DNA of 50,086 bases from NCBI GenBank assembly GCA_964640385.1, contig CAZXFL010000013.1, positions 1 through 50,086 of the forward strand, in the 5' to 3' direction. Positions 43,597 through 50,086 of the stretch are shown one piece after another (within the stretch, counting starts at the first letter, position 1; the number at the start of each line of letters is the position of its first letter). Source of the DNA: JBBDIK01 sp964640385 (GTDB lineage: Bacteria > Actinomycetota > UBA4738 > JBBDHU01). A model generated the notes under the pieces. That model saw only the letters and a list, made by a program, of their open reading frames with translations, ran no database searches and was not told where the DNA came from. The position numbers and the translations under genes were made by a program.

Positions 43597-43631
43597 GTCG
43601 GTTGCAACTCCCTGGCCGGATGGGTCCGCCG

Positions 43632-43655
43632 ACTATATCGTTCGAAACACGAACG
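43632..43655 (-). promoter_or_regulatory. Putative -10 and operator-like palindrome of paralog 2
   Basis: TATAGT (minus strand, 43632-43637) is a near-consensus -10 box. Immediately upstream CGTTCG-N5-CGAACG (43639-43655) forms a 17-bp inverted repeat in the place of the promoter spacer. The half-sites point the opposite way from a LexA box, so a different regulator, or a short stem, is implied. The -35 is poor. Confidence 0.4.
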
Positions 43656-43663
43656 CGCGGCCG

Positions 43664-44602
43664 CTAGGGACAGACGGCTTGACCGGAGTCGGCGCTCACG
43701 CGGCACGGGGACACGTCGACCGCGACGAACTTTGAGGCCGGCACCGACTTCAGTTCGTCGAGGATGTCATCCGTCCAGTTCGCGTCCTGCGTTCCCTGGA
43801 AGTACCAGTCGCTCCCGTTGTCGGCCAGGATCAACCCGTACTCCTTCATCGCGGTCAGGATGACCTGCGCTTCCGGACCGAAGCCGCTGATGTCGAACCC
43901 GGCCCGCAGGCGGAACCGGGCTCCCATGGGCGGGCAGGTCTTGCCGCCGGTCGCCGCGTGGTGCCGCGCCGGCCACAGGTACCGCGCGCGGGTGCACGCG
44001 ATCGTGAACCGGATCGCGTGGTCGATCGAGCCGGCCTCGACCTCGTCCCAGCGCACGAGCCCCGGGTAGATAGGCAAGCCGGCCGCGTCACCGCTCGTCC
44101 ATCCTGCCGGACGGAGCGCGTTGGAGTTCAGATCGAAGATCGCGCCGCTCCCGGCCTTCGGGTCACCGCCGTTCCAGCGCGCGGCGTACAGCTCGTAGAG
44201 CAAGCAGGAGTCCTCGCTGATCATCAGGGCGTGCCGGTCCGATCCGCCCTCGATCGGCGTGTTCGCCGTCAGCGGGTACGGCCCGGCATCGCTTTCGTCC
44301 GCGTACTGGAAGTCGACCACAACCGTCGGCGTCGTATCGCCCACGACCTCGAACGGGAATCCGTAGGGCGCGTCGCCGAAGTCCGGATGCAGCAGGGTTC
44401 CTGCTGCGTTGGTGCTCTTGCGCCAGACGTCGTTCTTCGGATGCACCGGAAGACCCGCGACCGGCGTGTTCCAGCTGTTGTCGGCGGGAAGGACGTTGCA
44501 GGTTGTGCCGGGCACCGGTGCCTGCGATCCGGGAGAGGCACCCACCGAGCCCGCCATCGTCGCGATCAGGATCGCGGCCGGGAGCAGCCACACACGTCTC
44601 AT
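43664..44602 (-). CDS. Exported protein of unknown function
   Basis: The 312-residue product has a signal peptide (about 1-22) followed by CNVLPADNSWNTPVAGLPVHPKND. The central part has GDTTPTVVVDFQYADESD, GGSDRHALMISEDSCLLYELYAARWNGG and GLVRWDEVEAGSIDHAIRFTIACTRARYLWPARH. The end has PPMGARFRLRAGFDISGFGPEAQVILTAMKEYGLILADNGSDWYFQG. I recall this as a recurring exported family in actinobacteria and relatives, but no biochemical role is known to me. Four to six cysteines suggest disulfides. It lies 67 bp upstream of paralog 2 on the same strand and may be expressed with it. Confidence 0.78.
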   Translation of the reverse strand: MRRVWLLPAAILIATMAGSVGASPGSQAPVPGTTCNVLPADNSWNTPVAGLPVHPKNDVWRKSTNAAGTLLHPDFGDAPYGFPFEVVGDTTPTVVVDFQYADESDAGPYPLTANTPIEGGSDRHALMISEDSCLLYELYAARWNGGDPKAGSGAIFDLNSNALRPAGWTSGDAAGLPIYPGLVRWDEVEAGSIDHAIRFTIACTRARYLWPARHHAATGGKTCPPMGARFRLRAGFDISGFGPEAQVILTAMKEYGLILADNGSDWYFQGTQDANWTDDILDELKSVPASKFVAVDVSPCRVSADSGQAVCP

Positions 44603-44665
44603 GCGGTTGGTATCGGCGGCCCCCGGTACGCGTTGAGCATGGAGGGGGCGAACCCCCCGGAGTGA

Positions 44666-45769
44666 CTAGTCGGGCGCTGTCGCGGTTGCCGATGCCCGCG
44701 AGGCGGCCAGGTCCTTCGCCGCGGCGATCAGGGCGGGGACGAAATCCTTCTCCGCCACCTTGTCCTTGACCTCGCCCTCGACGATCAGGAACCCCTGGCC
44801 CTTGCCGGCGGCGATGCCGAGGTCGGCCTCCCGGGCCTCACCCGGACCGTTCACCACACAACCCATGACCGCAACGCGCATCGGCTCCTTGAAGCCCTCG
44901 GCCTCCAGCGCCTCGTTGACCGCCTTGGTGAGTCCGAGCACGTCGACCTCCGCGCGGCCGCACGACGGACACGCCACCAGATCCAGCCCCCGCTTGCGCA
45001 GGCCGAGGGACTGCAGGATCCAGGTGCCGACCTTGACCTCCTCGACGGGGTCATCGGTCAGCGATACGCGGATCGTGTCACCGATACCCTCGGCCAGCAG
45101 CGCCCCGATGCCGACGGCGCTCTTGATCCCGCCCATGGGCATCGGACCGGCCTCGGTCACCCCGAGGTGCAGCGGGTAATCGCACTTCTCGGCGAGCTGC
45201 CGGTACGCCTCGATCATGACGCGGGGGTTCGAGTGCTTCACCGAGATCTTGATATCGAAGAATCCCTCGTCCTCGAGGATCCGTGCTTCGTTGAGCGCCG
45301 ACTCGACCAGCGCCTCGGGCGTCGGGTTGCCGTACTTGGCCAGCAGGTCCTTCTCCAGCGAGCCGCCGTTGACGCCGATGCGGATCGGCACGCCGCGCGC
45401 CTTGGCCTCGCGCGCGATCAGCCGGACCTTGTCCTGGTATCTGATGTTCCCGGGGTTGATCCGCAGGCCCTGGATGCCGGCCTCCAGCGCCGCCATCGCG
45501 TACTTCCACTGGAAATGGATGTCGGCGATGACCGGGATCGTGGACTTGGCGGCGATAGCTTCCAGCGCCTTCGCGTCTTCCCAGTGCGGTACCGCGACCC
45601 GGACGATCTCGCAGCCCGTCGCCACGAGCGATGCGATCTGCTGCAGGGTCGCGTTGATGTCGGCGGTCTTCGTGGTCGTCATCGACTGGACGCGGATCGG
45701 GGCGTCGCCACCGACCGTCACGTTGCCGACCCGGACCTGCCGCGTCTGCCGTCTAGGGAGAGGGTCCAT
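44666..45769 (-). CDS. ispG: 4-hydroxy-3-methylbut-2-en-1-yl diphosphate synthase (flavodoxin/ferredoxin)
   Basis: IspG is the iron-sulfur enzyme for the penultimate MEP-pathway step to isoprenoids. The 367-residue product has the TIM-barrel part with QSMTTTKTADINATLQQI, IADIHFQWKYA and RINPGNIRYQDK, and a C-terminal [4Fe-4S] site with Cys267 and Cys270 in ACPSCGR, Cys303 and Glu311 in MGCVVNGPGEA. The ATG at 45769 is preferred over the GTG one codon before it. dxr, an earlier step of the same pathway, lies about 3.8 kb away on the same strand. Confidence 0.96.
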   Translation of the reverse strand: MDPLPRRQTRQVRVGNVTVGGDAPIRVQSMTTTKTADINATLQQIASLVATGCEIVRVAVPHWEDAKALEAIAAKSTIPVIADIHFQWKYAMAALEAGIQGLRINPGNIRYQDKVRLIAREAKARGVPIRIGVNGGSLEKDLLAKYGNPTPEALVESALNEARILEDEGFFDIKISVKHSNPRVMIEAYRQLAEKCDYPLHLGVTEAGPMPMGGIKSAVGIGALLAEGIGDTIRVSLTDDPVEEVKVGTWILQSLGLRKRGLDLVACPSCGRAEVDVLGLTKAVNEALEAEGFKEPMRVAVMGCVVNGPGEAREADLGIAAGKGQGFLIVEGEVKDKVAEKDFVPALIAAAKDLAASRASATATAPD

Positions 45770-45794
45770 CACATCCAGCCTACCCGCGCGACCC

Positions 45795-46238
45795 TTACTC
45801 CCCCAGGACCTGGAAGGTCACGGTACGCGCCTTGGGTTCGTCCATCTCGAAGAAGATGAGCCGTTGCCACTTACCGAGCGCCGGCTCGCCGTCGGCAACG
45901 GGGATCGCCTGTGAGGTGGCCGACAGGACCATCGCCTTGACGTGTGCATGGCCGTTCACCCGCTCGTGTTCGACGTACCCCCCGAAGCGCTTGTCGTGAT
46001 CGTCGTGTGCGTAATAGGTGTCTTCGGGCACCATAGCCTCGACGCGGGCGCGCAGGTCCTCCATCGCACCGTCCTCCCATTCGTTGATCAGCAACGCGCA
46101 GGTCGTGTGCGCACAGAAAGCGACCGCGATGCCGTCGGTGACGCCCGAGTCCTTGATGGCGCGCCGCAGATCGTCGGTCAGATCCCGGAAGGCGTACCGC
46201 GCCTCCGACGTGATCTGGATACTGGTGGTGGATGTCAT
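45795..46238 (-). CDS. yjbQ: YjbQ family protein (UPF0047)
   Basis: The 147-residue product shows the family's conserved positions: CAHTTCALLINEWEDGAMEDL, HDKRFGGYVEHERVNGHAHVKAMVL and LGKWQRLIFFEMDEP, ending in RTVTFQVLGE. Its His and Glu residues form a small metal-like site. Family members can show weak thiamine-phosphate synthase activity, but the real role is unsettled. The ATG overlaps the stop of the upstream sensor kinase as ATGA, an unusual coupling, and ispG follows 25 bp later. Confidence 0.92.
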   Translation of the reverse strand: MTSTTSIQITSEARYAFRDLTDDLRRAIKDSGVTDGIAVAFCAHTTCALLINEWEDGAMEDLRARVEAMVPEDTYYAHDDHDKRFGGYVEHERVNGHAHVKAMVLSATSQAIPVADGEPALGKWQRLIFFEMDEPKARTVTFQVLGE

Positions 46239-47602
46239 CGTGCCTCCTGGTGATCGGTCGCGCCGGCGACGGGCAGATCGAAGCGGAACGCGCTGCCCTC
46301 CCCCATGTCGCTCTCTGCCCAGATGTGTCCCCCGTGCGCCTCCACCACCGAGCGGGCGATAGCCAGGCCGATGCCCGTGCCGCCGCCCTCCCGCGACCGA
46401 GCAGGATCCACGCGGTAGAAGCGCTCGAAGAGCCGAGGAAGATGTTCCGGCTCGATGCCCGGACCGGTGTCCGACACGGTCACGATGCAGCGGCCGTTCT
46501 CTCCAGACGCCGTCACGGTCACCTTCCCACCGGCGGGAGTGAACCGGACGGCATTGTCCAGCAGGTTGAAGAGCACCTGGTGGACCCGCTCGCGATCCGC
46601 CCGCACCCGGGGCAGTTCCGGCGGCACCTGGTTGCGTACCTCGACCTCGCCGGCACCCCGCGCAACCCCGACCTCGGACACGACCTGCTGAACCAATGGT
46701 CCGAGATCGACATCCTCGGGTTCCAAGGGCAAGTCACCCGACTCGAGCCGCGACAGGTCCAGCAGTTGGTCGACGAGACGGCCCAGCCGCTCGGACTGCT
46801 GGAGCATCACTTGGAGCGTCTCCGGGTCCGGCTCCTCGACGCCGTCGAGCAGGTTCTCCAGATGGGCACGCAGCGCCGAGATCGGCGTCTTGAGTTCGTG
46901 CGAGACGTTGGCGACCAAGTCGCGCCGCAGCAGTTCCACGGACTCCAGCTCGCCGCTCATCTTGTTGAACGCCTCCGCCAGCTGGCCGACCTCGTCGCGC
47001 GACGGCGTTTCCACGCGCTGCGAATAGTCACCCGTCGACATCCCTTTGGCTGCGGCAGCCATGTCGCGGAGTGGCTGCGTCATCCCCTTGGCCAGCAGCC
47101 GGGCCAGGATCAGCGCCACGCCTGCGGCGACCACACCGGCTGCGAGGAACTGCCACCAGAAGGTATGCAGGAAGCCGACGGTCGCCGACAGGCGCGCACC
47201 AAGCCCCTGCCCGGCCGCAGGACGCATCACCGCGATCGTGCCGCGGTACTGGCCGTCGACGATCTGGGGAACGACGACGTACTCAACGCCTTGCGTGATG
47301 CCCCAGTGAGCCTGCTGGTCCTCGAACGCCGGTGGATCGACACCGAGGTCCACCCCGCTCGAGGTGCGCTGCCCGAAGAGCGGGGCCACGATCACCTGCG
47401 TGTCCTCGGGCAGCCGGTCGAACTTGCCCTCAGCCGCGCGGCGGGCGGTCGCGAGCAAGGCCAGCACCTCGGAGTCGCGGGGCGAGTTCCGAAGCGCGTA
47501 GCCGAGGAGCAGGAACACCAGGATGAGGGTGGCGGCGACCGCGAACACGATCGTCGAACCGAGCTTCGCGCGGATCGACGGCAGCCGGGCGAGCGGGCGC
47601 AC
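46235..47602 (-). CDS. Sensor histidine kinase
   Basis: The 455-residue product has two membrane helices (about 15-35 and 148-170) with an extracellular sensor loop of about 110 residues, then a HAMP domain (about 171-222), the phosphoacceptor His235 in ANVSHELKTPISAL, and an ATPase domain with N box NLLDNAVRFTP, G1 DTGPGIEPE, F box FERFYR and G2 GGTGIGLAIA. It is an HPK1-type kinase close to the MprB/PhoR group. The GTG at 47602 comes three bases after the response-regulator stop. The signal sensed is not evident. Confidence 0.94.
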   Translation of the reverse strand: MRPLARLPSIRAKLGSTIVFAVAATLILVFLLLGYALRNSPRDSEVLALLATARRAAEGKFDRLPEDTQVIVAPLFGQRTSSGVDLGVDPPAFEDQQAHWGITQGVEYVVVPQIVDGQYRGTIAVMRPAAGQGLGARLSATVGFLHTFWWQFLAAGVVAAGVALILARLLAKGMTQPLRDMAAAAKGMSTGDYSQRVETPSRDEVGQLAEAFNKMSGELESVELLRRDLVANVSHELKTPISALRAHLENLLDGVEEPDPETLQVMLQQSERLGRLVDQLLDLSRLESGDLPLEPEDVDLGPLVQQVVSEVGVARGAGEVEVRNQVPPELPRVRADRERVHQVLFNLLDNAVRFTPAGGKVTVTASGENGRCIVTVSDTGPGIEPEHLPRLFERFYRVDPARSREGGGTGIGLAIARSVVEAHGGHIWAESDMGEGSAFRFDLPVAGATDHQEAR

Positions 47603-47605
47603 GTC

Positions 47606-48301
47606 TCAGCCCTCGTCGGCGAACGCGTACCCGACACCGTGGACGGTCCGGATGAGCCCCGACTCACCGCCGTCTTCGTCGAGCTTGCGCCGGATGCGCG
47701 CCACATGAGAGTCCACGACCCGCCCCCCGGCGTAGTCGCGATAGCCCCAGACACGGTCCATGAGTTGGTCGCGGGTCAGGACCACCCCCGGTTCGCGCGC
47801 CAAGGCTTCCAGGATGTCGAACTCCAGCGGCGTCAGCCCGATCTCCGCGCCCTCGACGGTGACCTTGCGCCGGGCCCCGTCGACGGACAGCCGCCCACGG
47901 GTGATGGGTTCGCTGGACGGGAGCTCGCGGACGCGTTCGACCCGGCGCAGGATCGCCTTCACGCGGACGGCCAGCTCGCGCAGGCTGAAGGGCTTCGTCA
48001 GGTAGTCGTCGGCCCCGACCGCGAATCCGGCAACCTTGTCGGCCTCCTCGGTCTTAGCCGTCAGCATCAGGACCGGAACCCAGTCGTTCCGCTGGATCGC
48101 CTTGCAGACCTCGAGCCCGTCCATCCCGGGAAGCATCAGGTCCAGGACCACCAGGTCGGGATGGTCTTCGCGCGCCCGCTCGATCGCGGTGGGACCATCG
48201 CCGGCGACGACAACCTCGTACCCCTCGGACAGGAGCCGGGCCCGGACGGCCTCGGCGATGGCCTCTTCATCGTCGACGACCAGGATCGTCTGGTTGCTCA
48301 C
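47606..48301 (-). CDS. OmpR/PhoB family response regulator
   Basis: The 231-residue product has a receiver domain with the acidic pocket (Asp10, Asp11), the phosphorylation site Asp54 in LVVLDLMLPGMDG, Thr81 and Lys103 (LTKPFS), and a C-terminal winged-helix DNA-binding domain (LTPLEFDILEALAREPGVVLTRDQLMDRVWGY...VDSHVARIRRKL). It is the first gene of a unit with the sensor kinase, yjbQ and probably ispG. The GTG has no ribosome site; TACGAT six bases upstream suggests a leaderless message. Confidence 0.95.
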   Translation of the reverse strand: MSNQTILVVDDEEAIAEAVRARLLSEGYEVVVAGDGPTAIERAREDHPDLVVLDLMLPGMDGLEVCKAIQRNDWVPVLMLTAKTEEADKVAGFAVGADDYLTKPFSLRELAVRVKAILRRVERVRELPSSEPITRGRLSVDGARRKVTVEGAEIGLTPLEFDILEALAREPGVVLTRDQLMDRVWGYRDYAGGRVVDSHVARIRRKLDEDGGESGLIRTVHGVGYAFADEG

Positions 48302-48307
48302 GGGCCC

Positions 48308-48313
48308 ATCGTA
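48308..48313 (-). promoter_or_regulatory. -10 element of a leaderless response-regulator transcript
   Basis: TACGAT on the minus strand is separated from the GTG start at 48301 by exactly six bases (GGGCCC). This spacing puts the transcript start on the first base of the start codon. The same geometry occurs upstream of the adenosyltransferase GTG at 14048. The -35 region is weak. Confidence 0.45.
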
Positions 48314-48401
48314 GTGCGGGGCTCGTGCCGGGGACCTGACAGGGGTATGGAGAACTTGTAGCGCCAGCCGGGGGCTGGGAGGGGCGCGGAGATGTCCGGC
48401 C

Positions 48402-49529
48402 CTACGGGGCGAACGAGACCGGCTTGACGAAGTCCAGGTACATGACCGTCAGCCCGAAGATGGTGAAGAGCACGAGCACGACGGCCGAGACCGGGATGAG
48501 CTTGCGCATGTCGACCGGCTTCTTGCGGATCTTCTCGATCACCAGGACCGCCAGGTGCCCGCCGTCGAACGGCGGGAGCGGCAGCAGGTTCATCAGGCCG
48601 ATGAAGATGTTGAACGAAACGAACAGCAGGATCAGGCGGTCGATGTTTCCCTGCTGGGTGAAGCTCCCCGAGGCCTGTGCCGCACCGACCAGGCTCACCG
48701 GGTCCGTCTGCGCGCGCTGCGTATCCGTGAAGACGAGCTCTCCGAGCCTGCCGATGCCCTCGGGGCCGAAGACGCGTCCGATCTCTCTGACGATCAGCTT
48801 CGTGGCGTCGGCAACCCCCTGAGCCGCCGCAGCGGCCCCGCCGACCGGCCCGAGCCGTTCGCGTTCGATGACGGACCCGGGACCGAGCATCACCCCGAGC
48901 CGCGCCACCTGGGTCCCGTCCTCGTCGGTCGCAAGCATCGGCTGCACCGTGACCTCGACACGCCGTCCGTCTCGCAGCACCGTCAGGCGAACCTCCTGCC
49001 CCACGTGCGAGCGCGTGTGCTCGACGAACGCATCCGGGTCGAGCAGCCGTCCGTCGACGGCGACGACTTCGTCCCCCGGTAGCAGGCCTGCCTCGCGCGC
49101 CGGCGAGACCACGCCACTCAGTTCATCCTGGACTGCGGTGATCCGCGGGGTGACGGTCTGCGGCGCACCGATGAACCCGAGGTAGACCCACAGCACCACG
49201 AACGCCAGGACGAAGTGCGACACCGGACCGGCGAGGATGACGAGCGCGCGCTGCCACATCGGCTTCGCGCCGTAGGTCCGTGGGAGGTCCTCGGCCTTCG
49301 GCGTCTCGTACGGGTTCATTCCGGCGATCTTCACGTAGCCGCCGACGACGATCGCCTTGACGCCGTACTCGGTCTCGCCACGCCGGAACGACCAGAGTTT
49401 CGGTCCGAACCCAAGGAAGTACTCCTCGACCTTCATCCCGAACCGTTTCGCCACGAGGAAATGCCCGGCCTCGTGGATCATGATCACGAGAACGAGGATG
49501 ACGGCGAAGCCGATGATGCCGGTGAGCAT
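48402..49529 (-). CDS. rseP: Site-2 protease (RseP/Rip1 type zinc metalloprotease)
   Basis: This membrane protease cuts transmembrane segments of anti-sigma factors and other proteins. The 375-residue product has the zinc motif HEAGH (residues 19-23) in the first helix, a conserved GFGPKLWSFRRGETEYGVKAIVVGGYVKIAGMNP block, a membrane segment near 95-120, a PDZ domain (about 125-205, with LPGDEVVAVDG) and the third zinc ligand in NLLPLPPFDGGH. It follows dxr by 11 bp, the conserved actinobacterial order; the next genes are unrelated two-component genes after a 100-bp gap. Confidence 0.95.
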   Translation of the reverse strand: MLTGIIGFAVILVLVIMIHEAGHFLVAKRFGMKVEEYFLGFGPKLWSFRRGETEYGVKAIVVGGYVKIAGMNPYETPKAEDLPRTYGAKPMWQRALVILAGPVSHFVLAFVVLWVYLGFIGAPQTVTPRITAVQDELSGVVSPAREAGLLPGDEVVAVDGRLLDPDAFVEHTRSHVGQEVRLTVLRDGRRVEVTVQPMLATDEDGTQVARLGVMLGPGSVIERERLGPVGGAAAAAQGVADATKLIVREIGRVFGPEGIGRLGELVFTDTQRAQTDPVSLVGAAQASGSFTQQGNIDRLILLFVSFNIFIGLMNLLPLPPFDGGHLAVLVIEKIRKKPVDMRKLIPVSAVVLVLFTIFGLTVMYLDFVKPVSFAP

Positions 49530-49540
49530 CTACGCCGGCC

Positions 49541-50086
49541 TTATACGTCGACGATGATCTGGGCGGCGCGGCGGCGGGCCCACGCATCCGCCCGCTCGAG
49601 GTTCACGACCGAGACCACCGACGGGGGTTCGTGTTCGTCGACGATCGCCGAGACGACCTCGATGATCACGGTCAGCGGGATCTTCCCGACCAGGAATGCC
49701 ATCACGGCAACCTCGTTCGCGGCGCTCATGATCGCCGGGTAGGTCAGCCCCAGCTCACCGACCCGGTAGGCCAGGTCGACCGCCGGGAACGCCTCCCGGT
49801 CCACCGGCTCGAACGTCAGGCTCATGCCGGGGTCGCCCAGCGGCGGCGGCTCGATCCCGGTCGGCAGCCGATCAGGCCAGGCGAGCGCGAGCTGGATCGG
49901 CAGCCGCATGTCGGCCTTGGCCATCTGGGCGATCATGCTGCCGTCGGAGAACTCCACCATGCCGTGCACGATGCCCTCGGGATGGATCACGACGTGTATC
50001 TCCGAGTACGGCAGATCGAAGAGGTAGTGCGCCTCGATCACCTCGAGGCCCTTGTTCATCAGCGTGGCCGAGTCGATCGTGATCTT
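49541..50086 (-). CDS. dxr: 1-deoxy-D-xylulose 5-phosphate reductoisomerase, C-terminal part
   Basis: The frame is open from the right window edge and covers the last 181 residues. It begins inside the signature KITIDSATLMNKGLEVIEA, then HVVIHPEGIVHGMVEFSDGS and the C-terminal helical domain with YPAIMSAANEVAVMAFL. The enzyme converts DXP to MEP with NADPH, the first committed step of the MEP pathway. The catalytic domain with the N-terminal NADPH site lies outside the window. An internal ATG at 50059 is not the real start. Confidence 0.96.
   Translation of the reverse strand, partial: KITIDSATLMNKGLEVIEAHYLFDLPYSEIHVVIHPEGIVHGMVEFSDGSMIAQMAKADMRLPIQLALAWPDRLPTGIEPPPLGDPGMSLTFEPVDREAFPAVDLAYRVGELGLTYPAIMSAANEVAVMAFLVGKIPLTVIIEVVSAIVDEHEPPSVVSVVNLERADAWARRRAAQIIVDV

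Noticed and set aside
43639..43655. Second LexA box
   Set aside because: The half-sites are GTTCG...CGAAC, the reverse of GAAC-N4-GTTC, and the spacing is wrong.
46232..48361. 709-codon plus-strand open frame
   Set aside because: It is antisense to the sensor kinase and response regulator, which carry complete catalytic motifs.

Overview
The window is a high-GC, almost fully coding chromosomal segment. The ordered set dxr, rseP, ispG, proS, rimP, nusA, ylxR, infB, rbfA, nrnA, truB, ribF, rpsO, pnp, M16 peptidase, dapB, dapA, rnj, ftsK, pgsA, cinA, recA, recX, rny, all on the minus strand, is the backbone typical of Actinomycetota. GTG and TTG starts are frequent, LexA uses the Gram-positive GAAC-N4-GTTC box, and an archaeal-type ProRS with a zinc tail is present. 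I infer an uncultured or deep-branching actinobacterium but cannot place it further. I saw no rRNA, tRNA, CRISPR array or insertion sequence.

Layout, left to right. 1-2344 is a loosely packed accessory edge: a 5'-truncated seven-bladed propeller protein, and a DinB-like gene bracketed by an imperfect 60-bp direct repeat. 2345-6585 holds rny, recX, recA and thpR; the recA promoter carries a LexA box in its spacer. 6586-13988 is a tight run dapA-rnj-ftsK-rodZ-like-pgsA-cinA-thpR, divergent from a cob(I)alamin adenosyltransferase gene. 14588-20609 is a block of exported proteins (five-repeat Cys-rich Ig-like protein, phosphodiester glycosidase, RTX-repeat protein, lipoprotein) set between dapA and dapB. 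20691-25570 is dapB, M16 peptidase, pnp, rpsO. 25631-29949 adds CapA-like and VanY-like envelope proteins, ribF and a beta-helix/RTX surface protein. 29996-36206 is the translation cluster truB-nrnA-rbfA-infB-ylxR-nusA-rimP, whose leader has an intrinsic terminator. 36315-38052 is a small orphan gene and proS. 38084-44602 has two paralogous exported proteins flanking plus-strand trpE-trpG, followed by a third exported protein. 44666-50086 is ispG, yjbQ, a two-component system, rseP and a partial dxr.

The clearest regulatory finding is a complete trp attenuator before trpE: a consensus promoter, a 22-codon leader peptide with Trp-Phe-Trp, and mutually exclusive antiterminator and terminator stems. 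The second is a promoter plus hairpin/U-tract directly in front of rimP-nusA-infB. The third is the LexA-controlled recA promoter. Several genes look leaderless (TANNNT, six bases, GTG).

The recurring theme is a conserved housekeeping backbone with exported, repeat-rich proteins inserted between operons. I found no strong candidate for a wholly new defence or mobile system; the best unexplained items are the surface-protein block, the trp-flanking paralogs and the repeat-bracketed DinB gene.
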